This document shows, one piece after another, positions 1 to 6,929 of a stretch of DNA of 33,495 nt (position 1 is the stretch's first letter; every line of letters begins with the position of its first letter). The position numbers and the translations under genes are program-made. Under the pieces are notes generated by a model. The model was not told the DNA's origin. It searched no databases and saw only the letters and a program-made list of their open reading frames with translations. Origin of the DNA: an uncultured Collinsella sp. (GTDB taxonomy: Bacteria; Actinomycetota; Coriobacteriia; Coriobacteriales; Coriobacteriaceae); contig UQXT01000007.1 in NCBI GenBank assembly GCA_900545075.1, positions 1-33,495 on the forward strand, given 5' to 3'.

Positions 1-626
1 CTGCCCAGAGTCATCTTGATCTGCGGAGCTTCCTCTGCCTCGTGAACGTCGTTATCGATCTGCTTGATCTCGTCCACCAGCATGCGGCTCGAGATGCGCG
101 TAACACCCTTGCCCATGACGACGGCCTGGATTGTGCCGTCACTCGATACCACGGAGCACGCGCGACCTTCCTCGCGTGCCTCGATGCAGAGCTTCTGCAC
201 CACGGTATCGGCAGAGACGCCCGTCGGCGAAAACTCGATGCGCACGCCGCGGGCCGGCAGGTTGGGGCGCTCGCTGGAGATATTGCCCGCACCGTCAAAC
301 ACGATCACGGCCTCGTAGCGGCCCTGGGCAAACGCCGCCACGTCGTTGATGAGGGCGGTGCGCGCCATATCGTGAACGTCGCTGGAATACGGATCGTCGG
401 AATGGTCGTATACGAGCTTTTCGTAGCGTGGCGTGCAGTGGATCACATTGTAGCCGTCGACCACCAGCAGCTCGGGCTTATTGGAGTGCACCGTCGAGAC
501 CGGGTCGGCAATGGCCTGCGCAAACGCATTGCCGCCCACGCCGTAGGTCGCGGCCGAAACAATCGGCTTGGCCGAGCCCTCGCCAAAGCGCTTGGCTTTG
601 GACTTGGCGCGGTTCTTCTTGGACAT
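1..626 (-). CDS. YacP/Rae1-like NYN-domain ribonuclease (3' end beyond window)
   Basis: The reading frame starts at the ATG complementary to 624-626 and stays open to the left edge, so the C-terminus is missing. The translation begins MSKKNRAKSKAKRF, a basic leader, followed by a NYN/PIN-like fold: LLVVDGYNVIH about 50 residues in, then AVIVFDGAG, and the SSDGTIQ stretch, all typical of YacP (Rae1). In Bacillus subtilis Rae1 is a ribosome-associated endoribonuclease that cleaves mRNA in the A site; that role is family knowledge. The gene follows rlmB with only 3 bases between, the usual yacO-yacP (rlmB-rae1) pair. Acidic residues at VVDGYN and VFDG are in place, so it looks intact as far as it goes. 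The family call is firm; the exact substrate is unknown. Confidence 0.85.
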   Translation of the reverse strand, partial: MSKKNRAKSKAKRFGEGSAKPIVSAATYGVGGNAFAQAIADPVSTVHSNKPELLVVDGYNVIHCTPRYEKLVYDHSDDPYSSDVHDMARTALINDVAAFAQGRYEAVIVFDGAGNISSERPNLPARGVRIEFSPTGVSADTVVQKLCIEAREEGRACSVVSSDGTIQAVVMGKGVTRISSRMLVDEIKQIDNDVHEAEEAPQIKMTLG

Positions 627-629
627 GCG

Positions 630-1544
630 CTACTCCTCCCCCATGAGCTCGCCGGCGTTGCGGCGCAGCCACTCAAAACACAGCGCGGTGGTCGCCTGGG
701 CCACGTTGAGACTCTCGGTCATGCCGCGCTGAGGAAGCTTGGTCAAAAAGTCGCATTTCTCGAGCACCAGGCGCGAGATGCCGTCGCCCTCGGAGCCCAT
801 GACGAGCGCCACGCGGCCCTCGAAGGGAGCATCCCAGCAACTGCCCTCGGCGTGCTCGGAGGCACCGCCCACCCAAAAGCCAGCGGCCTTGAGGTCATCG
901 AGCGCTCGGGCGATATTAGGAACCTGTGCGATGGGCAGATGCATGACGGCGCCGGCAGAAGTCTTGTAGCTGCCGACGGTCACACCGGCGGCGCGCTTGT
1001 TGGCGATGATGACGCCCGCTGCGCCCACAACCTCGGCAGAGCGCACGATGGCGCCAAAGTTACCGTCGTCGGTCACATGGTCGAGCACGATGACGAGCGC
1101 CGGACCGTCGCCCGCGCGGTCAAGGATGTCGGCGACATCGGCGTAAGGGAAGTTACCAACCTCGAGCGCAATGCCCTGGTGAGCACCATGGCTCGACAGT
1201 GCGTCGAGCTGCGCGCGCTGCACATACTTAATGCGGACACCCGCGGCGTTGAGGTCGTCGACCAGGCGCGACAAGGCTGCATCGCGCTCCCCGCCCTCGG
1301 CAACGAGCGCGCACTTGATGGGAAAACCAGTGCGTAGCGCCTCGGCGGCAGCACGACGGCCTTCGATAAACTCGCCCTTGGGAGCCTGGACAGCGTCGCG
1401 GTTGCGATCGTGCTGCGGACGTGCGGCCTGGGTGCGATCGCGCTGGCCCTTGGGAGCGGCAGCGCGGTCATTGCGGCGAATCGGACGCGAGCCAGAAGCA
1501 GCCTGCTTGCCACCACGAGGCGCACGCTTGCGATTGTCGGCCAT
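630..1544 (-). CDS. rlmB: 23S rRNA (guanosine-2'-O)-methyltransferase RlmB
   Basis: A SPOUT-class methyltransferase that in the family uses S-adenosylmethionine to methylate the ribose of G2251 in the 23S rRNA P-loop. The 304 residues have an Arg/Gln-rich, probably disordered N-terminal tail of about 55 residues, then the L30e-like RNA-binding domain (FIEGRRAAAEAL). The SpoU motifs follow: DDGNFGAIVRSAEVVGA (motif 1), LVMGSEGDGISRLV (motif 2) and LPQRGMTESLNVAQAT (motif 3). The start is set by a strong AAGGAGG complementary to 1552-1558, 7 bases before the ATG. The basic tail makes it longer than the usual 245-250 residues. It is the penultimate visible gene of the disA-to-yacP run and is probably co-transcribed with cysS, 143 bases upstream. 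Confidence 0.95.
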   Translation of the reverse strand: MADNRKRAPRGGKQAASGSRPIRRNDRAAAPKGQRDRTQAARPQHDRNRDAVQAPKGEFIEGRRAAAEALRTGFPIKCALVAEGGERDAALSRLVDDLNAAGVRIKYVQRAQLDALSSHGAHQGIALEVGNFPYADVADILDRAGDGPALVIVLDHVTDDGNFGAIVRSAEVVGAAGVIIANKRAAGVTVGSYKTSAGAVMHLPIAQVPNIARALDDLKAAGFWVGGASEHAEGSCWDAPFEGRVALVMGSEGDGISRLVLEKCDFLTKLPQRGMTESLNVAQATTALCFEWLRRNAGELMGEE

Positions 1545-1687
1545 AAGACGGCCTCCTTAAATAGATAACGAACAAGAATCGACCGTCCGAGCCACGGCAC
1601 CTTGCCTTTCAATCGTCGGGCATGACCACCAGGTCTATGCCCTCCTCTTTCAAGGCAATCTGCCGCACCTCAAACGGTCGACAAATA
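1545..1687 (-). other. cysS-rlmB spacer with a short open relic
   Basis: This 143-base spacer holds the rlmB ribosome-binding site and, read on the minus strand, an open stretch ending in a TGA at about 1609-1611. Its last residues read RQIALKEEGIDLVVMPDD. It has no convincing start of its own and lies in a different frame from the end of cysS. The pattern vaguely resembles the preceding CysS tail (IRDQLKDLGLTIED), so a decayed duplicate end of cysS is one possibility. Chance is another. Confidence 0.3.
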
Positions 1688-3154
1688 CTAGAGACTCTTA
1701 ATACGAGTGCCCGCAGCAGTATCCTCGATCGTCAGCCCGAGGTCCTTGAGCTGGTCGCGGATGGCATCTGCCAGATCCCAGTTCTTGGCGGCACGGGCCT
1801 CGGCGCGGGCCTCGAGAATCTTGGCAGCAGCCTCGTCCACGTCGTCACCCGTGTAGGCGACCAGGCCGGCGGCAACGCCCAGCAGACCCAGCGGCAGCTC
1901 GACCTTGGGCTCGGGAAGCTCGACGCCAAACGTATCGAGCAGCTCGGTCAGCGTATCGGCGGCAGCCAAGACTGCGGCCTTGTCGGCAGCATCGCCCGCC
2001 TGCTCCAAATACTGATTGCACTCGGTGACAAAGCCAAAGACGGCACCCATGGCACCGGCGGTGTTAAAGTCGTCGTCCATGCACTCCTTAAAGGTGGCAC
2101 GGGTCTCGGCGGCCTTGGCGGCAAACGCCTCGGATGCCGCCTCATCGGCGTCGGCCGTCGCGTGGCTTGCGGCCCAGCGCAGGTTCTCGACCGTGCCGGC
2201 GATACGCGTGAGCGAGTTCTCGGCACCCTCCAAGCGCTCCCAAGAGAAGTCGAGCGGCGAGCGATAGCTCGTCTGCAGCATCAGCAGACGCAGAGCCGCG
2301 GCAGAGTGCTGCTCGAGGACCTCGGCCAGCGTAAAGAAGTTTCCGAGCGACTTGGACATCTTCTCGCCGTCAACCAGCAGCATGCCCGTGTGCATCCAGG
2401 TGTTGGAGAAGCCCTGGTGCCAGGCGCAGGTAGCCTGGGCGCACTCGTTTTCGTGATGCGGGAAGGCAAGGTCGGAGCCACCGCCGTGGATGTCGATCGG
2501 GGTGCCCAGATAGCGGTGCACCATGGCGGCGCACTCGGTGTGCCAGCCGGGACGACCCTCGCCCCAGGGGCTCGGCCAGCTGGGCTCGCCGGGCTTGGCG
2601 GCCTTCCACAGGGCAAAGTCGAGCGGGTCGTTCTTGTCCTCGTTCTCCTCGATGCGCGCACCAACCATGAGGTCGTCGATGTTGCGGCCCGAGACCTGGC
2701 CGTAGTTGGGATCGCTGCGCACGGCAAAGTACACATCGCCGTTATCGGCTGCATAAGCGTGGCCCTGCTCGATAAGCGTCTTGATCATGGCGATCATGGG
2801 GCCGATCTCTTTGGTGGCGCGGGGGCGCACATCGGGATCGAGCACGTTGGCGGCGCGCATGACGCCGATGAACTTGTCGGAGAACTCCGTCGCGACCTCG
2901 GCGGCCGTACGGCCCTGCTCGTTGGCGCGCTTGATGATCTTGTCGTCGACATCGGTGAGGTTCTGGGCGAACGTGACCTCGTAGCCGCTCGCGATGAGCC
3001 AGCGGCGAATCACGTCAAAGCTGATGAACGTGCGAGCGTTGCCGATGTGAATGTTGTCGTAGACCGTGGGGCCGCACACGTACATGCGAACCTTGCCGGA
3101 CTCGATGGGCTGGAACTCTTCCTTTTTATGGGTAGCGCTGTTGTAGATACGCAT
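1688..3154 (-). CDS. cysS: cysteinyl-tRNA synthetase
   Basis: Class I aminoacyl-tRNA synthetase that charges tRNA-Cys in the cytosol. The 488 residues are full length for the family. Visible signatures: the zinc-site region with C27 (MYVCGPTVYD), the HIGH box as HIGN at 36-39, the PGWHTECAAM segment with C208, GGGSDLAFPHHENE with H233-H234, and the KMSKS loop at 265-269 (GEKMSKSLGNF). The C-terminus ends in an IEDTAAGTRI stretch like the usual IEDTPxGTRW. It starts 3 bases after the ispF stop, so the two are very likely translated from one mRNA. The start MRIYNSATHKKEEF is the usual start of the family. Confidence 0.97.
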   Translation of the reverse strand: MRIYNSATHKKEEFQPIESGKVRMYVCGPTVYDNIHIGNARTFISFDVIRRWLIASGYEVTFAQNLTDVDDKIIKRANEQGRTAAEVATEFSDKFIGVMRAANVLDPDVRPRATKEIGPMIAMIKTLIEQGHAYAADNGDVYFAVRSDPNYGQVSGRNIDDLMVGARIEENEDKNDPLDFALWKAAKPGEPSWPSPWGEGRPGWHTECAAMVHRYLGTPIDIHGGGSDLAFPHHENECAQATCAWHQGFSNTWMHTGMLLVDGEKMSKSLGNFFTLAEVLEQHSAAALRLLMLQTSYRSPLDFSWERLEGAENSLTRIAGTVENLRWAASHATADADEAASEAFAAKAAETRATFKECMDDDFNTAGAMGAVFGFVTECNQYLEQAGDAADKAAVLAAADTLTELLDTFGVELPEPKVELPLGLLGVAAGLVAYTGDDVDEAAAKILEARAEARAAKNWDLADAIRDQLKDLGLTIEDTAAGTRIKSL

Positions 3155-3157
3155 TCG

Positions 3158-3652
3158 TTACTCCTTAGCGGTTTTCTGTAGCAGGCAGACGGCCCAAGCG
3201 CCGACCCCCTCGCCTTGGCCTTCCCAGCCGAGCTTTTCGGTCGTAGTGGCGGCGACGCCCACGTTTTCGACGTCAACGCCCAGGGCATGGGCAAGGTTGG
3301 CGCGCATGGCATCGCGGTGCGGGGTGATCTTGGGTTGCTGACAGGCAATGGTGCAATCGGCATCGACAAACTCGAAGCCCAGCTCACGCGCATAGTCCAT
3401 CACGCGAGCGAGCAGCACCATCGAATCGGCACCCTCGTAGGCGGGATCGGTATCGGGGAATAGCTTGCCGATGTCTCCCCCGCGGCAGGCGCCCAGAATA
3501 GCGTCGGCCAAGGCGTGCGCGAGCACATCGGCATCCGAGTGGCCCAGCAAGCCGCGCTCGTAGGGAATGTCAACACCGCCGATAATACATCGACGCCCCT
3601 CCACCAGACGGTGAACGTCGTAGCCGTGTCCAATGCGCAGGTTACTGAACAT
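3158..3652 (-). CDS. ispF: 2-C-methyl-D-erythritol 2,4-cyclodiphosphate synthase
   Basis: MEP-pathway enzyme that cyclises CDP-ME 2-phosphate to ME-cPP with release of CMP. The 164-residue product shows the metal-binding RIGHGYDVHRL motif (D12, H14), GLLGHSDADVLAHALADAILGA with H46, and GDIGKLFPDTDPAYEGADS. Length is normal for a monofunctional IspF that works as a trimer. The start codon lies 11 bases inside the 3' end of ispD, so translation is probably coupled. Together with ispD just upstream and ispE at 25111-26007, three MEP steps are encoded in this window. Confidence 0.96.
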   Translation of the reverse strand: MFSNLRIGHGYDVHRLVEGRRCIIGGVDIPYERGLLGHSDADVLAHALADAILGACRGGDIGKLFPDTDPAYEGADSMVLLARVMDYARELGFEFVDADCTIACQQPKITPHRDAMRANLAHALGVDVENVGVAATTTEKLGWEGQGEGVGAWAVCLLQKTAKE

Positions 3653-4370
3653 GGGGAAGGTCCTCTCCCTCGGCCATGCGGCCGAGCAGAATCGCGGTTA
3701 CGGGACGCAGGTCCTCGGGCACCGTCACCTTAAGGTTATCGCGCGGGCTCTGGACGCAGCGGACGCGCCCACCCATGCGCTCGACCAGCGAAGAATCGTC
3801 GGTGCCGATAAAGCCCTCGGCGATGGCTGCGGTGTGGGCGCGCTTCATGGCGTCGACGCTAAAGATCTGCGGCGTCTGTGCGGCCCAATAGAGTTCGCGC
3901 GGCGGCGTCTCGACGATATTATCGCCATCGACGATTTTGAGCGTGTCGATCGCGGGCTGACCGCACACGACACCGTCGAGGGCGCGGTCGCTCACGAGCA
4001 CGTCGATAGCGTGATCGATCGCCTCGGTAGTAATGAGCGGACGAGCGCCGTCGTGAATGGCGACATATTCGAAACCCGCCGGAACCGCATGCACGCCGGC
4101 ACGGGTGGAATCCTGGCGGGTATCGCCGGCATCGGCAAAGCTGATAGGCGTGTCATAGTCAAACGGGTCGATGGCCAGGCGGCGCATCTCGGCACGACGC
4201 TCGGCAGGGCAAACCACGACGATGTGGCCGACCTTATCGCTACGGTCAAATGCGCGGATGGACCAGCTCATAAGCGGACGGCCTGCTACATTGACGAGCT
4301 GCTTGCCACCGGGGTTACCAAAGCGCTGGCCGCTACCACCGGCAACGACCACGGCGCATACGGGCGCCAT
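3642..4370 (-). CDS. ispD: 2-C-methyl-D-erythritol 4-phosphate cytidylyltransferase
   Basis: Transfers CMP from CTP to MEP, giving CDP-ME, the third step of the MEP isoprenoid pathway. The 242 residues open with the nucleotidyltransferase signature VVVAGGSGQRFGNPGGKQ (glycine-rich loop at 11-17, K23) and contain AIHDGARPLIT in the middle, the conserved substrate/metal segment of IspD. The ATG shares one base with the TAA of disA (TAATG), and the gene overlaps ispF by 11 bases. This disA-ispD-ispF order is well known in Firmicutes and implies a single operon. Confidence 0.96.
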   Translation of the reverse strand: MAPVCAVVVAGGSGQRFGNPGGKQLVNVAGRPLMSWSIRAFDRSDKVGHIVVVCPAERRAEMRRLAIDPFDYDTPISFADAGDTRQDSTRAGVHAVPAGFEYVAIHDGARPLITTEAIDHAIDVLVSDRALDGVVCGQPAIDTLKIVDGDNIVETPPRELYWAAQTPQIFSVDAMKRAHTAAIAEGFIGTDDSSLVERMGGRVRCVQSPRDNLKVTVPEDLRPVTAILLGRMAEGEDLPHVQ

Positions 4371-5437
4371 TATGCGTTCCCCTGTTTGGTGCCCTTCATG
4401 CGGTACAGGGAGTCCGCAAGAATGGCAGGGTTGTTAACGCCAAAGTCGCCCAGGCGCTCCGGATCCTCGCTGATGTCGTCCATGAGTTCCTGCAGCGAGC
4501 CGTACTCGTCGACAATCTTCTCGGCTACGCCGTCGCGCACGACGGACACGCGCGAAAGCGTGCGCAGGCCCAGCGGCGTCATGACGGAGTCCTCATCCAG
4601 GTCGTCATAACCCAGAACCGCCGCCACATGCTGTGGATCGGACAGGTCCTTAGGCGTCATGCGGCTAAGCTCGGCGCGAATCTTCTCGGCATTGGCCTCG
4701 GAGGAATCGCTTGCGTAGTCGCGGATCATCAAGTCGTATTCGGTATCCATGCTGGAGCCCGCGAGCTGCTCGAGCTGCATCTGCACGAGCTTGCCCTGGT
4801 TGCCCAACTTGACGATACAATCCTTAAGCTCGGTCTTTGCCTGTTGCATGATCTCGAAACTCGAGAAAATGCCGGTGATGTCGGCGAGCGTAACGTAGTC
4901 ATCGAGCTCGAGGGCCGTCAGACGCAGCAGGGAGCGGTCGAGCGACTGACGGGTGGTCTGAAGCGTGGCGACGAGCTGGTTGACCGAGCTCATGATGGTG
5001 GTGACAGGCTGAATCTCGTAGCTCTTACCGTGGACGTACACGTTAACGACGGCACGACGGGCCGAGACCGAGATCACGATGGCATCGGTGAGCACCGACA
5101 TGCGAGCGGCAGTACGGTGACGCATGCCCGTCTCACTCGTGGCAAGCGAGGGATCGGGATTGAGGTGGAAGTTGGCGCGCAGGATCTGGGTGAGGTCGCC
5201 ATCGATGACGATGGCGCCGTCCATCTTGGAGAGCTCGAATAGACGGTTCGAGGTGAACGAAATGTTGAGCGGGAAGCCGTCGTTGCCGGCGGCGAGCACG
5301 TTTTCGGTGTCGCCGACGCAGATAAGGGCGCCCAGGTGACCGGCAATGATCATGTCAAGGGCGGTGCGGATCGGCTGGCCAGGTGCCGTCAGGCGAATGG
5401 CCTGTTCCATACGCTTTTGCAGCTCGTTCTTATCCAA
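4370..5437 (-). CDS. disA: DNA integrity scanning diadenylate cyclase DisA
   Basis: Makes cyclic di-AMP from two ATP; in Bacillus the octamer also binds branched DNA and signals genome integrity. The 355 residues contain the DAC domain with its DGA motif at 73-75 (KMDGAIVIDGD) and RHR motif at 106-108 (SETGMRHRTAARMS). A helical linker follows (from about 150), and the C-terminus holds a helix-hairpin-helix-like DNA-binding part. Both catalytic motifs are intact. The start chosen is a TTG at 5435-5437, preceded by GGGAG about 9 bases upstream; a downstream ATG (Met10) is the alternative. It is the first gene of the run down to yacP. About 140 bases separate it from the divergent riboswitch. 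Confidence 0.95.
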   Translation of the reverse strand: MDKNELQKRMEQAIRLTAPGQPIRTALDMIIAGHLGALICVGDTENVLAAGNDGFPLNISFTSNRLFELSKMDGAIVIDGDLTQILRANFHLNPDPSLATSETGMRHRTAARMSVLTDAIVISVSARRAVVNVYVHGKSYEIQPVTTIMSSVNQLVATLQTTRQSLDRSLLRLTALELDDYVTLADITGIFSSFEIMQQAKTELKDCIVKLGNQGKLVQMQLEQLAGSSMDTEYDLMIRDYASDSSEANAEKIRAELSRMTPKDLSDPQHVAAVLGYDDLDEDSVMTPLGLRTLSRVSVVRDGVAEKIVDEYGSLQELMDDISEDPERLGDFGVNNPAILADSLYRMKGTKQGNA

Positions 5438-5576
5438 GGCATCGCTCCCATCGTATACGCTCCATAAACGTCAATAAGTTTCTCACGGTTTGCCCCTGTG
5501 ACGCCCGCAAAATCCGATGCTTACAGAATGAGCGAACACAGCTGTGAGCCCCAATCCAAATGAGCTGCTTATGTGG

Positions 5577-5582
5577 TAGCAT
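5577..5582 (+). promoter_or_regulatory. possible extended -10 element for the mntP leader
   Basis: TGGTAGCAT fits an extended -10 (TG, one base, TAGCAT at 5577-5582). Transcription would begin near 5589, just before the aptamer. No good -35 box is visible 17 bases upstream, so this is a weak call. Confidence 0.35.
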
Positions 5583-5593
5583 CGGGATTCGCA

Positions 5594-5731
5594 TAAATGA
5601 GGGAGTAGTCGCGTGGCCGGGTTCGCCTCCGGTGGCGCGGCAAGTCAACACACTGGCCGATGCGGCCTGGCTTGCCTTAATGAACGAGACTCGTGGCTGT
5701 GCGCGCAACGCGTACGCCACGGGTCTTTTTT
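5594..5731 (+). promoter_or_regulatory. yybP-ykoY (Mn2+) riboswitch
   Basis: The leader of mntP carries the conserved aptamer elements of the yybP-ykoY family: GGGAGTAG at 5601-5608, GTCAACACACT starting near 5644, and TGAACGAGAC at 5681-5690. A P1 helix can form between ATGAG (5597-5601) and CTCGT (5690-5694, one G-U pair). The same CTCGT forms part of the 5' arm of a terminator (5688-5731). The two structures are therefore mutually exclusive, and Mn2+ binding should stabilise P1 and allow read-through into mntP. The regulatory sense (on with manganese) is established for this family. The pairing is read from the sequence. Confidence 0.88.
5688..5731 (+). terminator. riboswitch expression-platform terminator
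   Basis: GACTCGTGGC (5688-5697) pairs with GCCACGGGTC (5716-5725) through 10 pairs including one G-U. Six T follow. It is a Rho-independent terminator that ends transcription before mntP when the aptamer is empty. Confidence 0.88.
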
Positions 5732-5784
5732 GTTACTCTCCCAAGAGGTACACGCGGGCCCGCCCGCAGAGAGGGAGCCAGACT

Positions 5785-6369
5785 ATGGGACTCGCAGAGC
5801 TCGTGTTGCTCGCCGTTGGCCTTTCGATGGACGCCTTTGCCGTTTCCATCTGCAAGGGTCTCGGCATGAAAAAGATCAACCTTAAGCTCGCCGTAGTGCT
5901 CGGCCTGTTCTTTGGCGGCTTTCAGGCCGGCATGCCCGTAATCGGATGGGCGCTCGGCAGTCAATTCATGGGCATCATCGGACCCATCGACCATTGGATC
6001 GCCTTTATCCTTTTGGCCTTCATCGGCGGCAAAATGCTGTGGGAGGCCTTTACCGAAGACGAGGATGAGGACGAAGGCGACGTCAAGGATGCCGAAAAGA
6101 TCGACCTGGGCGAGTACCTAATCCTTGCCATCGCCACCTCGATTGACGCGCTCGCCGTGGGTATCTCGTTTGCCGCGCTCTCGGTCGATATCGTTCCTGC
6201 CGTGTCACTCATTGGCATCACGACCTTTCTCTTCTCCGTTGCCGGCGTAGCGATCGGCCACACCTTTGGCGCGCGCTACGAAAAACCCGCCGCCATCGTG
6301 GGTGGCGTCGTACTCGTCCTCATCGGGCTTAAGATCTTGCTTGAGCATCTGGGGATTTTGGCGCTGTAG
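5785..6369 (+). CDS. mntP: manganese efflux pump MntP
   Basis: Inner-membrane exporter that removes excess Mn2+. The 194-residue protein has about six hydrophobic helices and two DUF204-type halves. Each half carries the signature Asp: LSMDAFAVSICKGLGM near the N-terminus and TSIDALAVGISFAAL in the second half. An acidic loop (EDEDEDEGD) lies between them on what should be one membrane face. The ATG at 5785 was chosen because GAGGGAG lies just upstream and the protein then begins MGLAELVLLAVGLSMDA, typical of the family; the open frame upstream is riboswitch RNA. Control by the manganese riboswitch directly upstream fits its function. Confidence 0.95.
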   Translation: MGLAELVLLAVGLSMDAFAVSICKGLGMKKINLKLAVVLGLFFGGFQAGMPVIGWALGSQFMGIIGPIDHWIAFILLAFIGGKMLWEAFTEDEDEDEGDVKDAEKIDLGEYLILAIATSIDALAVGISFAALSVDIVPAVSLIGITTFLFSVAGVAIGHTFGARYEKPAAIVGGVVLVLIGLKILLEHLGILAL

Positions 6370-6405
6370 TGCCAAACACAATCGCTCAAAACTCAACGCC
6401 AGCAC

Positions 6406-6439
6406 AAGGCCTCATGCAGAGTTTTGTATGAGGCCTTTT
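6406..6439 (+). terminator. terminator of mntP
   Basis: AAGGCCTCAT (6406-6415) and ATGAGGCCTT (6428-6437) form a perfect 10-bp stem followed by T residues. The A-rich 5' flank is weak, so it mainly serves the plus direction. The loop contains most of the first hipBA operator-like site. Confidence 0.8.
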
Positions 6440-6484
6440 CGTGCAGACTTTTGCATGTCATACTGATATGCAAAAGTCTGCACG
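6415..6484 (+). promoter_or_regulatory. three-site operator of the hipBA module
   Basis: Two 17-base arms, 6440-6456 and 6468-6484, form a perfect inverted repeat (CGTGCAGACTTTTGCAT and its complement) with an 11-base spacer. A third, imperfect direct copy of the half-site, TGCAGAGTTTTGTATG at 6415-6430, sits one repeat further upstream (13 of 16 bases match TGCAGACTTTTGCATG). The repeat ends 13 bases before the hipB start, where an autorepressing HipB-type antitoxin would bind. That HipB binds here is inference. Confidence 0.75.
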
Positions 6485-6497
6485 TTAGGAGATCGCC

Positions 6498-6929
6498 GTG
6501 GATACCCTTCCCATCACCACACCGCGCCAAGCTGGCATCTACGTGCGCCAGGCACGCGAGGCTCAGGGTCTCACCCGTGCCGCCCTCGCTAAAAAGGCCG
6601 GTGTTTCGGAGCGCCTGCTCGCATCGCTCGAGCTGGGAGATGCCACGGGCATTCGGCTCGACAAGCTGCTGACCGTCTTTAACGCACTCGGCATAGGTCT
6701 CTTCGCGCAAAGCGATAACGACTCCATCGCATCGCCCTCCGAACATCCGACGACGATAGTGAACCTCCCTATCGCGAACTCGAATACCCTGCCAAAGCCA
6801 AGCGTAGGCAGACGACCCACTCGACAAGGAACGCCATCTTCCTATGGTGCCTTGCTGGCCCAAATCGCAGCCGAGCAAGGCCTTTCCGGCACTTCAGACC
6901 TCTCCTTTGGCTGTAAGGTTGTGAAATAA
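6498..6929 (+). CDS. hipB: HipB-like XRE antitoxin
   Basis: A 143-residue DNA-binding antitoxin expected to neutralise the HipA-like kinase encoded next and to repress the operon. An XRE helix-turn-helix spans roughly residues 11-65 (YVRQAREAQGLTRAALAKKAGVS, then a LELGDATGIRLDKLL stretch). The C-terminal 70 residues are Pro/Ser/Thr-rich and probably disordered, longer than the tail of E. coli HipB (88 residues in all). The start is a GTG with TAGGAG 7 bases upstream. The TAA is directly followed by the ATG of hipA, a coupled arrangement. The operator at 6415-6484 lies immediately upstream. Confidence 0.85.
   Translation: MDTLPITTPRQAGIYVRQAREAQGLTRAALAKKAGVSERLLASLELGDATGIRLDKLLTVFNALGIGLFAQSDNDSIASPSEHPTTIVNLPIANSNTLPKPSVGRRPTRQGTPSSYGALLAQIAAEQGLSGTSDLSFGCKVVK

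Noticed and set aside
42..1337. Long plus-strand open frame of 431 codons
   Set aside because: It is antisense to the clear yacP and rlmB genes and has no recognisable domain. In high-GC DNA such antisense frames are expected.
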